Positions 35,625 to 46,819 of a stretch of DNA of 64,000 bases are shown here, one piece after another (position 1 is the stretch's first letter; each line of letters begins with the position of its first letter). This DNA comes from Paramecium tetraurelia (lineage: Eukaryota; Ciliophora; Oligohymenophorea; Peniculida; Parameciidae): the NCBI RefSeq assembly GCF_000165425.1, contig NW_001799023.1, positions 130,273 through 194,272 on the forward strand. Direction: 5' to 3'. The notes below the pieces were generated by a model. That model worked only from the letters and a program-made list of their open reading frames with translations, was not told the origin of the DNA and made no database searches. The position numbers and the translations under genes were made by a program.

Positions 35625-36108
35625 ATGTAACAAGTGGAGCCAATTATAGCTAAGTTGCGATTAGCTGATTTAGACGACTACGAACCCCTCAAGAAATTCC
35701 TACCCAATGTATCCTTCATCCTATATAAAATTTACCCATCTAGCCCAATATCAAGTTATCACACATAGCATTTGCATCATTATTGCTCTCAATATTATGC
35801 ACCTTGTTGGGCATTGCACCAAGGGTCGTGACTGGCTTAGTGGGCGCCTTGATCCCCTCCTTTCAAGCAATAAACAAGTACCAAACTACAGGTAGAATGC
35901 AATTAAGACCTAATTAGGCGAGGTTTACACGTGCCTTCCTTATTTCATCATATTTTCAACCTACTTGACCTTTCAAGGATGGATAATGTGGATCTTCTCA
36001 TTCATACCATGCTTCAATACCATGTGTTTATTGTTTGTGTTGGCTCTCCACCACCCCGATGTGCAATTATCTAATCAAATTTGGAATTTGTTGTAGAAAG
36101 TATTATGA
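35625..36108 (+). CDS. TB2/DP1/HVA22 (REEP-like) membrane protein
   Basis: 140 residues after introns of 35 and 26 nt, which make the frame exact. The N-terminus MQQVEPIIAKLRLADLDDYE is soluble. Hairpin membrane segments follow: IAFASLLLSILCTLLGIAPR, then the family box VTGLVGALIPSFQAINKYQ, equal to YPxYxSxKAIE in REEP5 and HVA22, then YFIIFSTYLTFQGWIMWIFS and PCFNTMCLLFVLALHH. REEP-like proteins shape tubular ER and bind microtubules or membranes. The family match is moderate, based on hydrophobic pattern and the SFQAI box. Confidence 0.72.
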
Positions 36109-36672
36109 GAAGCAAAATTAAATATATAAAATAAATAATAAATGGGTTCAACTCTCTCTCAAATGATACAAGTTAATTTTATGGCTTTTAAGTTCATATT
36201 ACTTATTCCCTGTTGTTGCCATAAATGATTCTTTTTATTTATCATATAAAAGAGCGTTCAATTATGACTCAAGCACTTAAGTTATTTGATATGACTCTGT
36301 GTGAATATTATTTCAAGTTTAGGAATTAATAAATAATTGATAAGAGGATTAAAATGAAATAGAAAATAGAAAAATATAATATAGAATTTATTTATTATTA
36401 TACTAAAAGTGTAAAAAGCAATATGCATCACCATAATATTAGATCCAAAATAAAACAAGACTTAATCTAAATAATGAGTGGAAAACCTATAGAATACAAT
36501 TTAATTGAATATACCACATTATTTCTATATATCAATAGAACTTCTTTTTCCATTCGAGATCTAGTCTAAGGAAATGATTCTGGATAATAATTAAGGCTAC
36601 TTATTATTTGAGATTGCGATTAAATTCTTTTCATAGTTCAGAAATTAAAATAATATATCTAAATAAATTATT
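36109..36672. other. 560-bp intergenic gap
   Basis: Very AT-rich region between two plus-strand genes. No gene with family similarity was recognised. It should hold the 3' UTR of the REEP-like gene and the promoter of the 14-3-3 gene. Confidence 0.6.
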
Positions 36673-37480
36673 ATGTAAGATAAGAGAGACGAACACACAT
36701 ACATGGCTCGATTGGCTGAGTAAACTGAAAGATGGGAGGATATGGTAATGCAATTGATTCAATGATTAGGTTGAGAACATGAGGAAGGTAGCAGAGATAA
36801 CTAAAGATTTGAATAATGAGGAGAGAAATCTACTCTCTATAGCTTACAAGAATACAGTGGGATAGAGGAGAACTGCCTGGAGAGCAATTACCGCCTATGA
36901 GATTAAGGAGAAGTAGAAGGTAACAATAAAGTGGATAAGTGTTAGATAGTGAAATATTAAGAGGTGCTCTAATATTACAAGGCAAGAGTGGAGAAGGAAT
37001 TGGATTAATATTGCAATGAGGTTTTGTAGTTGATTGATCACACTCTCTTGAAAAAGACAGCTAACACTGAGGCTAGAGTATTTTATCACAAAATGAAAGG
37101 AGATTACAATCGATATATTGCAGAATATTCTTAATAAAAGGCTCAGGAGAAGGCAATTCAACAAGCTCAATAAGCTTATCAAACAGCCTTGGAATTAATC
37201 GACAAGGACAAGTTTCCAAAAACCAATTTATTAAGATTGGGAGTTACTCTCAATTATTCAGTGTTTTGTTATGAAATCATGAGCGATGTTGCCAAGGCTT
37301 GCGAATTGGCTAAAACTGTAAAGGACGAAGTATTTATTCCCAATCTTATGTGAGGCAATCAAAGAGTTGGACGATATGGAAGAAGATCAATACAAGGATG
37401 TGACCACCATCTTGCAATTGATAAATGACAATCTTACTAACTGGCAAGCTGAGTTACCAGATGAGGGAGGGAAGAAGTGA
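36673..37480 (+). CDS. 14-3-3 protein
   Basis: 243 residues after three introns of 25, 26 and 25 nt. Family blocks in order: [35 protein letters not shown] (consensus RRASWR), [32 protein letters not shown] (consensus RLGLALNFSVFYYEI) and [20 protein letters not shown]. The Lys, Arg and Arg-Tyr residues of the phosphopeptide groove are present at the expected places. It binds phosphoserine/threonine motifs as a dimer and would serve the many kinases of this genome. The last intron is recognised by its GTG AG-type end before [11 protein letters not shown]. The C-terminal tail is short, DEGGKK. Confidence 0.95.
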
Positions 37481-37533
37481 ATTCATTTAACATGAATATT
37501 ATTATTATTATTATTAACACAAACGTAATTTTA

Positions 37534-40500
37534 TCATTTAGGTATTTCCAATAATTTCTTCTGATCCTCAGGACTCAATTTTTAAAATATTTCCTGGACA
37601 TTTACTTTTACTGAATCTAACTATTCAAAGATCCTAAGTGCACTCACTATATTAGAATCAACTTATGGTGAAGACCACTTTGATTTATAACAATTAGCAA
37701 TAACCTTGAGTATCTATACACATATGATATACATATTTACTTATAATGCATTTTCAGGTTTCCCATTGACAAATTGATCTCCATCTTAAATTATGAATTC
37801 AGCCAGCAGATTATGCTGGATGTAAGCCTATCGTTTATCATATTGCAAAGGCAATAAATATAACCAGGTTTCCATACCCTATATTAAATCTTATCCAAGC
37901 GATTTCGGTTGTGACTTGATGATCTTGCCCAAAGCAGAGATCGAGTTGTCCCTTGCTAATCCAAACTATTTCTCATTATCTTCTTGATTTATTTGTAATT
38001 TCAAAGATTCAACCAAAGATTTCAATAGAGATTGCGAGACTTGCAAATACAATTCCTATGGAGTCTTAATAGCCATCACACCAATTCCATATACAGCTGC
38101 CTATCTCACAAAGCACACTCTATCACATGCATACACACTTAATGCTTGAGCCAGATCAATGAATTTGTTTTGTATATATGGGAATCCCAAATACTCAACC
38201 ATGTAGTCAATTAGACAAATACCAAATTGGTGCATCTTAGGAGATTTTTACTGGTCAAGTACTTTGGGTAATATTTGATTGCAAATAATTTCATAAAGTG
38301 TAAAAACAAATTCTTTGTGCGTTTTGAATAGCGAACCAATGCATTCAGCAATTTTAACATGTAGATTTTCTTCAGTCTCTGTTTCCTCCTTAATGGCATT
38401 CTTCTCATCCTCATCCACATCTTCATCCTTTGCCATATTCTCATTCTCAGCCTTTCTTTTATCTGATTCGAGTAATAACTTAAATACTTTATCTGACAGT
38501 TCTGTGACCTCCTCGGTGGTCATAAATGGCTAAGAGACTTGTTCAATGATTTCCTTGATGCTGTCAACCTGTTCAATGATGACAACTGGATCATACTCCT
38601 TAAAGGCAGCCTCCAATATAATCCCAAGAAAATACTTAGCCCCATTCATCAATTACTAAGGATTATTAGTTTCTCTAACATTCTTGACCAAACTGACGAG
38701 ACATTTGCAAGCAGAACTTCTAATGTTTGAATCTGAATTGAATTAGGACAATGGCACTATTAATTTAATGCACTTCTCAACAAAGGGGAAGAAAGACTGT
38801 CTGAGTTCTGAGATGAATACTGATAAGGTGTGAATGGCAACCTAGGCTTCCTCGTTGTCATAAGTATGCAACTCCTCCTCGTTGGTTGATCCTGTAGTAT
38901 TGAGATTAAACACTTATTCAATTAATTGAAATAATGAAGGCACTACGTCTCCAAGATACTTGGTCAGTTGTTATGGACAAACCAATGCCAATCTTTGCCA
39001 TCCTGAGAATACGTAAGACTTCTGTGGATCAGCAGTTTCCAAGTTGTTTGTCTACACTTGAATTAGAATCTAAACTGTCTATTATAGGTAGGGAAGATAC
39101 ACTTACTCTCCTACTGCTGAAGCTATTAAAGTGATTGTCTCAATAACCTAACCTTTCAACTGTCTATATTGTTTTGTTTAATGGGTTGAAAAGATTTAGA
39201 ATAAGAGAGGAATCAACTCATTGACATAAGGAACGAATAGTTTTTTGCTTGACTCTGCTGTGGCTGCAATAACACTTATGGCGCCTTCTTTCTCAATGGA
39301 AATTCCAGCAGTTAAAAATTTGATAGATAACTAGATTAAATTAGGCAAATATGCTTCAATGCCTTTGTCGGTACCCTCAACAAAATTGGTGAGGGCAGCC
39401 AAAATGTGAGAATTCACTCTTGGCACGTCTTCCACAGTAAGTCGATTCAAGAATTATGGAACCACCTAATGCAAATAAGCCTCCTAGAATTTTGGTTTCA
39501 TATCATCAGAAATCTAACCAATGGCATGACACACAGCATATCGAATCATAGAATTGCTATTATTAAGCATAGGCAATATTAGATCGATTGTTGTTTTGAT
39601 GTCAGCCACTTAGTCAATGTATTCACCAACTTGTGATAGTGCCATTATTGCAGCATGCTAATATCTCCAATCTTGATGTCTTAACAATTCACTTACTATC
39701 GGATTTAATACTGGTAACATTTCCTTTTTGCCTTATGATTCAATGAGTCTATCTATACTAGACATTCCAAAATTGGTTGTCTCTTAATCCTCATCCTGCT
39801 CTAAATTATCGTTGAATCCTTCTGGGGGTCTCTTCCATTCATCACTAATTGTGGAACTTATTTAAATCATATGAAAGAATATCATTTCAACCAATTACAT
39901 CAAGTAGACTTTTTCAAATTTGAACAGTCCTGGAAACTTTTCAACCAAACTCAATAGGGTTTCAGTTCCAATCCTTTTTACCCCAATTTCGATTTGGGAA
40001 TCTCTGAAGATAGTTTAAATACCATTAAAGAAGATATTATACTATTTTCTGAAGAATTTGGGTTTAGATTCCACTATATCTGAGAACACTTCCATGATAC
40101 CTTCACCTAAGGGTAAATCTGATATTGTAATTTCGAGGGCAGCCTTCATCATATTTGAAATCAAGTCCTAAAATATCTTATACTAAGTTGGCAATGAGTA
40201 TTTTATATAATTGCCCAGAGCATGCATTGTAGAGGATTTAATTTTAATTTATGGACTAGCCAATCCTTGAACAAACAAAGTATGAAGATCTTGTGAATGT
40301 TTATCGAATTGATCAATCGAATACGTAAAGAGATTCCCAAGTATTTTAAATCCACATTCTATTATATCATTCTTTGGTGACAGGAACATTTGCCACAACG
40401 TCGGTAATAAGTTTGGCCATTCATTATGATTATCATCCTCATACAAAGAACCGCCTATTTCTCCTATCGTATCACACAATTAATTTTTGACATTACTACT

Positions 40501-40806
40501 ATTTTCCACTTCAATAAATTAAAACAGACGCAATTTGATAGTTTCTTTAGTTTCTGGTACCAAATTACTCCAGACATTCTTATGACTCTTAGGAGCAAAT
40601 TTGGATAGACTATATCTCAAGTAAACAGGAGCAAATTGCCTAATTTTTATTTCCTCATGTCGACAAAGATTGAGCATATATATCACAAATTCATTTGGTT
40701 ATGCTTCCCTAAGTTGAGCCAACAGATCCTCCACTTGTTTCCTGCTCTAATTATTTTGAGAGAATATTCCTTAAATAATTTACTAAAGTTATTCTTGAAA
40801 ATTCAT
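37534..40806 (-). CDS. IPO5: Importin-5 type karyopherin beta (HEAT repeats)
   Basis: About 1,080 residues, close to the 1,097 of human importin-5. The N-terminus MNFQEQLQQIIQGIFSQNNQ leads into the first HEAT repeats with LCRHEEIKIRQFAPVYLR and the hallmark VWSNLVPETKETIKLRL. Further segments: LGNLFTYSIDQFDKHSQDL, ALSQVGEYID, MLNNSNSMIRYAVCHAIGQI with MKPKF, and the acidic insert KDEDVDEDEKNAIKEETET, followed by VKIAECIGSLFKTHKEFVF, which matches the RRAEDEDYD insert region of importin-5. Binds Ran-GTP and carries ribosomal proteins, histones and other cargo through nuclear pores. Its ATG is only 19 bp from the stop of the proteasome gene. Confidence 0.92.
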
Positions 40807-40825
40807 AATAATAATAATATCTATT

Positions 40826-41568
40826 TCATTCTAACTCTTCCAAATAATCCTTTACCTATGACGGAGGCAATATCCTAAAAACATGATCATCCCTGATCAC
40901 TCCCACTTCAATATTCGTCGCTGTCATCTACCCTTAACATAATACTCAACTCATACCTTCAAATCCCTCCTTCAAAGTCAATAACGCAGTGTTGATAGCA
41001 TCTTCAATCTCCATATCAGCATTGTATCTCTTCTCCAAAAATGCCTTTGCATTCTTTGCCTGCTTTCCAATGGCAGTGGCCTTCCAACTATAATAGGCTC
41101 CACTTGGATCAAGCTAAACTAGATGGGGTCCCTCTTCATCATATCCTGCAATAAGAATCGATACTCCAAATGGCCTGATACCTCCTCTTTGAGTTGCCAC
41201 TTATACATCCTAATGTAGAATGTTTTTTGTACCTCCGCCAATTCTCTGCTTAATGTTTATACGAATATTTCCTCCTGGTATTTGAGATCATACTTTTTGA
41301 CTAATTTTCTTGCTTATTAAGACAGGACCCTAAAATCTGGACCCAATCCTGCATAAGTAGCTGCGATATTGTCTGTCAATAGAGCAACTTTTTGAACACT
41401 AGATTCTTCAACTAAAATTGACGATTGCTTCTTTTCGACTACCAAAACAACTCCATTTTTAGCCTTGATTCCTATGGCTGTGTCACCCTTTGCAACAGCA
41501 TTGAGAGCATATTCGATTTATAATAGTTTTCCCTTACTACTAAATGTAGTCAATGCAAAATCTGTCAT
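40826..41568 (-). CDS. PSMA2: 20S proteasome subunit alpha type-2
   Basis: 231 residues after introns of 23 and 24 nt; human alpha-2 has 234. Family blocks: [117 protein letters not shown] and IEVGVIRDD with the ending [14 protein letters not shown]. The last intron is placed so that [11 protein letters not shown] aligns with EGQMTEDNIEV in human. The alpha signature TTFSxxGKLxQIEYA is present; alpha subunits form the outer rings and gate and lack peptidase activity. The N-terminal tail is a few residues shorter than in animals. Confidence 0.95.
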
Positions 41569-41735
41569 ACTGGTGTTTGCTATTTTAAATAATTTAATTA
41601 AAATAAATATATTTTATGATGAAATCTCACTTGGCTAGTCATTTGACATTGAGCCTTCAAAAAAGATTACAATTCTCTGATAAATTGTTTATATTAGTAT
41701 ACTATAGATATGTCCAATAAGTATATAATGTTAAA

Positions 41736-42094
41736 TCAGTATGGCATTGGACTTTTTCTAAGAAGATGTCTCTTAGACTTCTATATGTTCAACTAAAATC
41801 GCATCAAATTAATCCTTGGAGTGTCTCTTTCGATTCTTATTGTGTGTTATTCTAACTGCTTTACAAATTTGGATGCCAAGTCTTCAAAATTCTTCTGCTC
41901 GCTTGAGCTGTAATTCAAATAGGAGGTCTTGTTCATTTTGGCCACCTAAGGGAATTTAGCTCTGTCTAAACTCGTCATCATGTATGGTGATCTATCCATG
42001 TCACTAAGGAGTTGAGGAAGATTGGTTGATCGAAATTGTTTTGTAGATGTTTGCTAGAATCTATTAACAGATTAACTAGTTATTTATTTAACAT
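41736..42094 (-). CDS. Small unknown protein, 111 residues
   Basis: ATG at 42094 followed by five codons, a 23-nt intron and a clean frame: QTSTKQFRSTNLPQLLSDMD, YMMTSLDRAKFPQVAKMNK, NFEDLASKFVKQLEQHTIRI, ending LLRKSPMPY and TGA. The protein is basic and hydrophilic, with no membrane segment or known domain. Without the first exon, an internal ATG would give 83 residues. It lies between the proteasome gene (same strand) and the divergent TBC gene, with 57 bp between the two starts. Confidence 0.55.
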
Positions 42095-42151
42095 ATTCTG
42101 CAAATGATTACTATTGACCTTTTTTCTACGCTTACATTATTATATAATTAA

Positions 42152-45100
42152 ATGAATTGTTATAAGAAAGAAATCACAAAAAATTGGTTATACCAAGAGG
42201 ATAAATATATCGAAAATGTAGTTGGTGCTTTTTAAGTAATAAAATTACATGAAGAAAGACAAATATAAGCTGGGAATGCTCGACAAAAGATTACAGAGCA
42301 ACTCCAGAAGTACATCGATGAAGATCCAGAAGATTTGCCTCCACATTAAGCCGCTCAACATGTTCTTTCCCTTGATGAATAACTCCTAGATTATCCATGT
42401 TACAAGAAAGGCGGCATCTTTGGATCTGTAACACAAAGATAATGCTAGTTATAAAAAACTACTCTTGGACAATCTAAGAAAGGTAATGTTATTATAAAAA
42501 CCTTTGGTGCCATCAAATCCTTTAATATCCAGCATCTTGAAGATGCCCATAAGGATTTCAAATGGGATGTCAGTTATCAAAAGTATCCTGTGCGACTCAT
42601 CTTCGACTTTGTTAAACACAGTCCAGTATGGATATACTTTAAAGATGATGAGGAAGTCCACAAGTATTACGATTATTTCAAGTGCCATATTGCTATGGCC
42701 TAGATACAAAAATTGCCAGTCATTTTACAAGAGTCTACTTCACTTGTAAAAGAGAATTACTATTTATTATTTGCTCAGAAAATAGAAACCTATTCAATTC
42801 ATGTCATTTAATAAAAGAAGAAGGCTGCTAAGTTAGGAAAAGATGAAGCCAAATTCTTAATGGAAATTGATGTCAAAATAATTAGAAATATTTTATAGAA
42901 GAAGTGGTTAAGTAACAGTGTTTAAATGTTCAAAAGAGAGGAGAGAATGAATTAATTGGCAGATGAAGAGAGAAAGAAATTAGATTAAATTAGATAAGAA
43001 GATGAAAATAAAAAAATGAAATGGCGATAATTCCTAGGATCCAAATCAGTTCTCAATGTCGAATTAGCCGAATGGTTAAGACCCATGATGGCAGAATGGC
43101 TAGAGAAAAGTGAAGAAATACAAAACACTAAAAAAGTTAGGGAATTAGTGTTCACCATACTTATCAAATCAATCAATATTGCTGTGGACATTAATTTAAT
43201 TAAACCAACCATATTTGTTGAATTATAATCAGTTGAATAGGATTCTAAATTAACTATGGAAGCCTATTTAGGATAACAAAAAACGGATCATTTTTATAAT
43301 TGGTTATTGAGGGAATAAAATTTTGAGAATAAAATCTTATCAAAATAATAGGAGAGAAAACCATGCTCATTCATTATTTCAAAGATCAGTAATCAAGATA
43401 TCTTTTAAATCTAATTTAAAGACATGGTTAATGCATTCTATGATACAGCAACTATTCCTTTCAAAATTATTGTCAAAGAATTACTTCAATAATCATAGCA
43501 GGGAAAATCCATGTGGATACCCTTAAAATTAGTCTAAACTAATTCATTGAAAACTGAATCCAAGGAAGGCATCATTTATGTAGAAATTGATATACATGTA
43601 AAACCATCAATTATGATGCATAATCCCTAATCTTATGAAGAAGAATTAGAATATATCGTTGAACATAGTCTTGCATTTTCTGATCCTATTTATTTGAGCA
43701 CCATACAAATCCCCAAAATGAATAAGGATATCATGAAATTTATTCTCATCACTTTAGAAGAAAGCAACATTTGTATGAAATAGAGCATGTAGATGTTAAG
43801 CTACATCCTATTCTTATAATAAAAGAATCCAGAAACTCTGAGCAAACAAATGCATTAATTATAAACGGTCTTTATTAGGAAGGTTATTTTGAATTTGTGT
43901 CATAATTTTGGATTAATGGAATAATAGATCAAGCAATACGAGCTAGTCTCATACCGCTTAGAATCTATGAATTTCTATAATATCAAGAATCCCCAAGAAC
44001 AAGAATTAGTTAATGGGCTCTTTTTAATGGGGATTCCCTATTATTTAAGAAACAAATTATGGTTTCAATTATTGTAGATATCTTTTGAACCCTTAAAGAC
44101 AATTTTGAGTTAAAACTACAAAGTCAGTCTTGATAGAGAGGATAGCATGAATGAAAGTGTTTCCCTATATTTCAAATTATCCCAACTTAAACTAAATTTA
44201 AAAAAAACTCTCCTTTAATAGATTGACCTCTATTTGAGACAAGAAGACAGTCGAAAAGGATTTGGCAATGAGCAATTTTATTATCAATTAAAGAATCTTC
44301 TGATTTGTTTCTTGTTGTATCAAGGAAATTAAGGATTGATCCCAAACAATATGTATATTCATCATCTATTCACTTTTGCCAAAAAAATGCTGGTCATGTA
44401 AATCTACTATCATGTCAGGTACAATGATTACACTGAATTTGCTAATGAAACTAAATAGACTCCTTCTGATTTAACAAATGAAAGCAGAGCTTTCTGGCTA
44501 TTAGTTGGTTTTCACAATTAGGTTCTGGCTGATTATCCATTGTATGAAGATTAGACCTTATAAAATCGATTATTCCTAGAACAATGTGCTAAATTAAGAG
44601 TGTATCTCAACAAAAAGCATCCAGATCTATTTCACAAAATGTTCTTATATGGGATTGAAGTGGAGAACGAATTATATGAATTGTTCTTTAATCTGTTTTC
44701 TGATGTCCTACCATCAGAAACTCTATATAGAGCCTGGGATCTCATCATTTATTAGTAACAGCAATCAATAAAAGCCACATCCGAAAGAGGAAATATCATC
44801 ATCTCCATAACTGCAGCTCTGTTGTTAAGAGTTCATAAGAAAATAAATAATATCTCAACTCACTTGGCCTTCTTGGCTGCAATTAAAGTAGAAGCAATGT
44901 TAATTAATGATGTCACAGAATTCTTTACAGAGGTGTTATAAGTTCAAAAGGATTTGAACTTAGCCGTTTAAATTGAATATCAGGAAGAAGGACCACCAAA
45001 ATTGGAACCTTAATTAGAATATAAAAGTATTTCAATTTTTAAATGTATTCCCTAGTCAAGTCTGATTATAGAATTTTTGATTTCCTAGACGAAAAGTACC

Positions 45101-45156
45101 CAAAAGGTTCATAATAAATGCAAGTATATTAATATTTAAATTTTATTGATTTTTGA
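42152..45156 (+). CDS. TBC domain protein (putative Rab GAP), catalytic motifs weak
   Basis: 991 residues after one clear 29-nt intron near the end. Residues 1-300 contain a domain with GGIFGSVTQRQCQLQKTTLG and HSPVWIYFKDDEEVHKYY. There is a coiled, charged region near 280-310 (RMNQLADEERKKLDQIRQED). The TBC fold covers about residues 615-880: LMGIPYYLRNKLWFQLLQ, LLYQGNQGLIPNNM, FWLLVGFHNQVLADY, then KMFLYGIEVENELYELFF, LFSDVLPSETLYRAWDLII. The Arg-finger motif IxxDxxR reads IDLYLRQED and the Gln-finger YCQG reads YQGNQG, so GAP activity may be altered. TBC proteins switch off Rab GTPases in vesicle traffic. Confidence 0.78.
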
Positions 45157-45245
45157 AACTATACTAAAATTAAGAATTCAAAAAGATACTTTAATATTAT
45201 TAGTGTAATAGTTTATATTTCAATCAACAAATAATAATATAACAT

Positions 45246-45318
45246 GGGCTTGTAGCACAATTGGTAGTGCGCCTGACTACGGATCAGGCGGTTGCAGTTT
45301 CGAGTACTGCCAAGCTCG
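45246..45318 (+). tRNA. tRNA-Arg: tRNA-Arg(ACG)
   Basis: A 73-nt cloverleaf: acceptor GGGCTTG pairs with CAAGCTC (one G-T pair), D stem GCAC/GTGC around AATTGGTA, anticodon stem CCTGA/TCAGG with loop CTACGGA (anticodon ACG), and T stem GCAGT/ACTGC with loop TTCGAGT. The discriminator base is G. No intron, no encoded CCA. A T7 run (about 45321-45327) directly after it fits a Pol III terminator. It lies 89 bp after the TBC gene stop. Confidence 0.96.
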
Positions 45319-45319
45319 A

Positions 45320-45328
45320 ATTTTTTTA
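45320..45328 (+). terminator. Pol III terminator of tRNA-Arg
   Basis: A run of seven T residues on the plus strand immediately after the tRNA, the usual RNA polymerase III stop signal. Confidence 0.8.
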
Positions 45329-45649
45329 TTATTTATTATATATAAAAGAATTAGTAAAAATTCACTTCCTTCTCATATGAATTCATACATTCAATTTTAA
45401 CAATATACTAAATCTTACTTGATAGGCTCCATCTACCATTATGTGATATTATCATTTTTAATCCATGCTTAGCTTATAATTTAAATTGTCTAATCTAAAT
45501 CTATCCTATATAAAATAAAACTGCTAAGTTTGATCATATTGTTAATAAAGTAATCTTTGAGAAAATCTAAGTTGAATATTGAAAATTTTCTCTCAATTTT
45601 AGCACAAAAAATAAAACTCAAGAAATTAAATATAAAAATGCTGACTGAC
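45329..45649. other. 320-bp gap after the tRNA
   Basis: AT-rich spacer between the tRNA terminator and the stop of the next minus-strand gene. No gene or repeat recognised. Confidence 0.6.
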
Positions 45650-46545
45650 TCATTTTAAATAATTATTGTTAAAAATCAGATTCAATAATTCAACTTCAGC
45701 TCTTCTGACCCTTGCATATAATTTAGCTTGATTATTTCCTAGTAATTTCACAAAGAATGGATCATGAGATTCTGATATGTCGAATAGTTTAATCAATTAT
45801 GGCCTCAAAATTTCATAATCTGTATAGAACCTTTCACAATATATAGTATTATCATCCAAACAAAATTGGATATTCAGATTTTTATGCTCAATGTATTATT
45901 ACCATTTCACAATACTCTCAAGTGTGTTTAGTGATAATAGTCTATAATCATTAATAAATTCTTTTAATTTCTCTAAATCCTTAGTTTAATACTACTTCAA
46001 CAAACTCTAAATCTAATTTAAGCAATTCTCTCGTGCAGTTATTGTAAACATGCAATGTAATATGGGAGATAACTTTTAATCCATCAATTTAAGTTCTTCC
46101 TCCAAAATTGCTAATTTATCATTTGAGTATGCCAATATCTAATTAAACACATTCTGCATATGTATCATTTTATACTTAATGGATTTTGGGGACATTATAC
46201 AATTTGTGTACCTGTCTTACTTATTCTAATTTGGTAGCAAATATTTTTTGTTCACATTCAATAAGATTATCGAGCTCTTATTAATTCTTATGCATTTGAA
46301 TGTATTTCTAAACGATGGAGGCTGTTCCACCATTAATTGATGGCAAGAATGTTTTATTCGAGTATTCTCTTGGTACAACTCCTAAAATTTATTCAGATGC
46401 AACAATCCTATTGTTCCAGCCTTTTTCCTAAAACCCACTATTATGGAGAACTTACTCTTTGAGAAAATCGTTTTTACAGAGAGGAAGACTTTGCAATGCT
46501 TTTGTGAAAATATTCTTGACTTTGAACTTTACTAACATTTTTCAT
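45650..46545 (-). CDS. Unknown helical protein, about 276 residues
   Basis: Start MKNVSKVQSQEYFHKSIAKS; two introns (28 and 37 nt) give a length that divides into whole codons. Coiled-coil propensity around VQKYIQMHKNQQELDNLIEC and KLAILEEELKLMDQKLSPIL. The second half has aromatic/acidic helices (LKEFINDYRLLSLNTLESIV; YIEHKNLNIQFCLDDNTIYC) and ends LLNLIFNNNYLK. No membrane segment, no known domain. The 37-nt intron is longer than most here; an alternative 40-nt intron with a GTG start is possible and would change about 15 residues. Confidence 0.62.
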
Positions 46546-46819
46546 ATTAATTATAATGATTGAATATATATTATTATTATATTAAACAATCCTAATTTAT
46601 GATACTTTCAACTCTAAACGTCCAGCATCAATGTTGATTCAACCCAATAATGGGGTAGCTCAATTAAATTACTGATTTAATATTTATAGTAATAGAATTT
46701 CTAAGAAGTGAAATTTTTAAATTTATAATATAATTGACAAAATATTTGTGTGCTTAATTAAAATAAAAAAGGGGAGTTTAGTAAAGTAAACTAAATAATT
46801 TAATACATTTTAATTGCCA

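Noticed and set aside
41620-41735. Possible extra exon of the small minus gene or of proteasome alpha-2
   Set aside because: No ATG or splice site gives a sensible extension; the alpha-2 N-terminus is complete without it.
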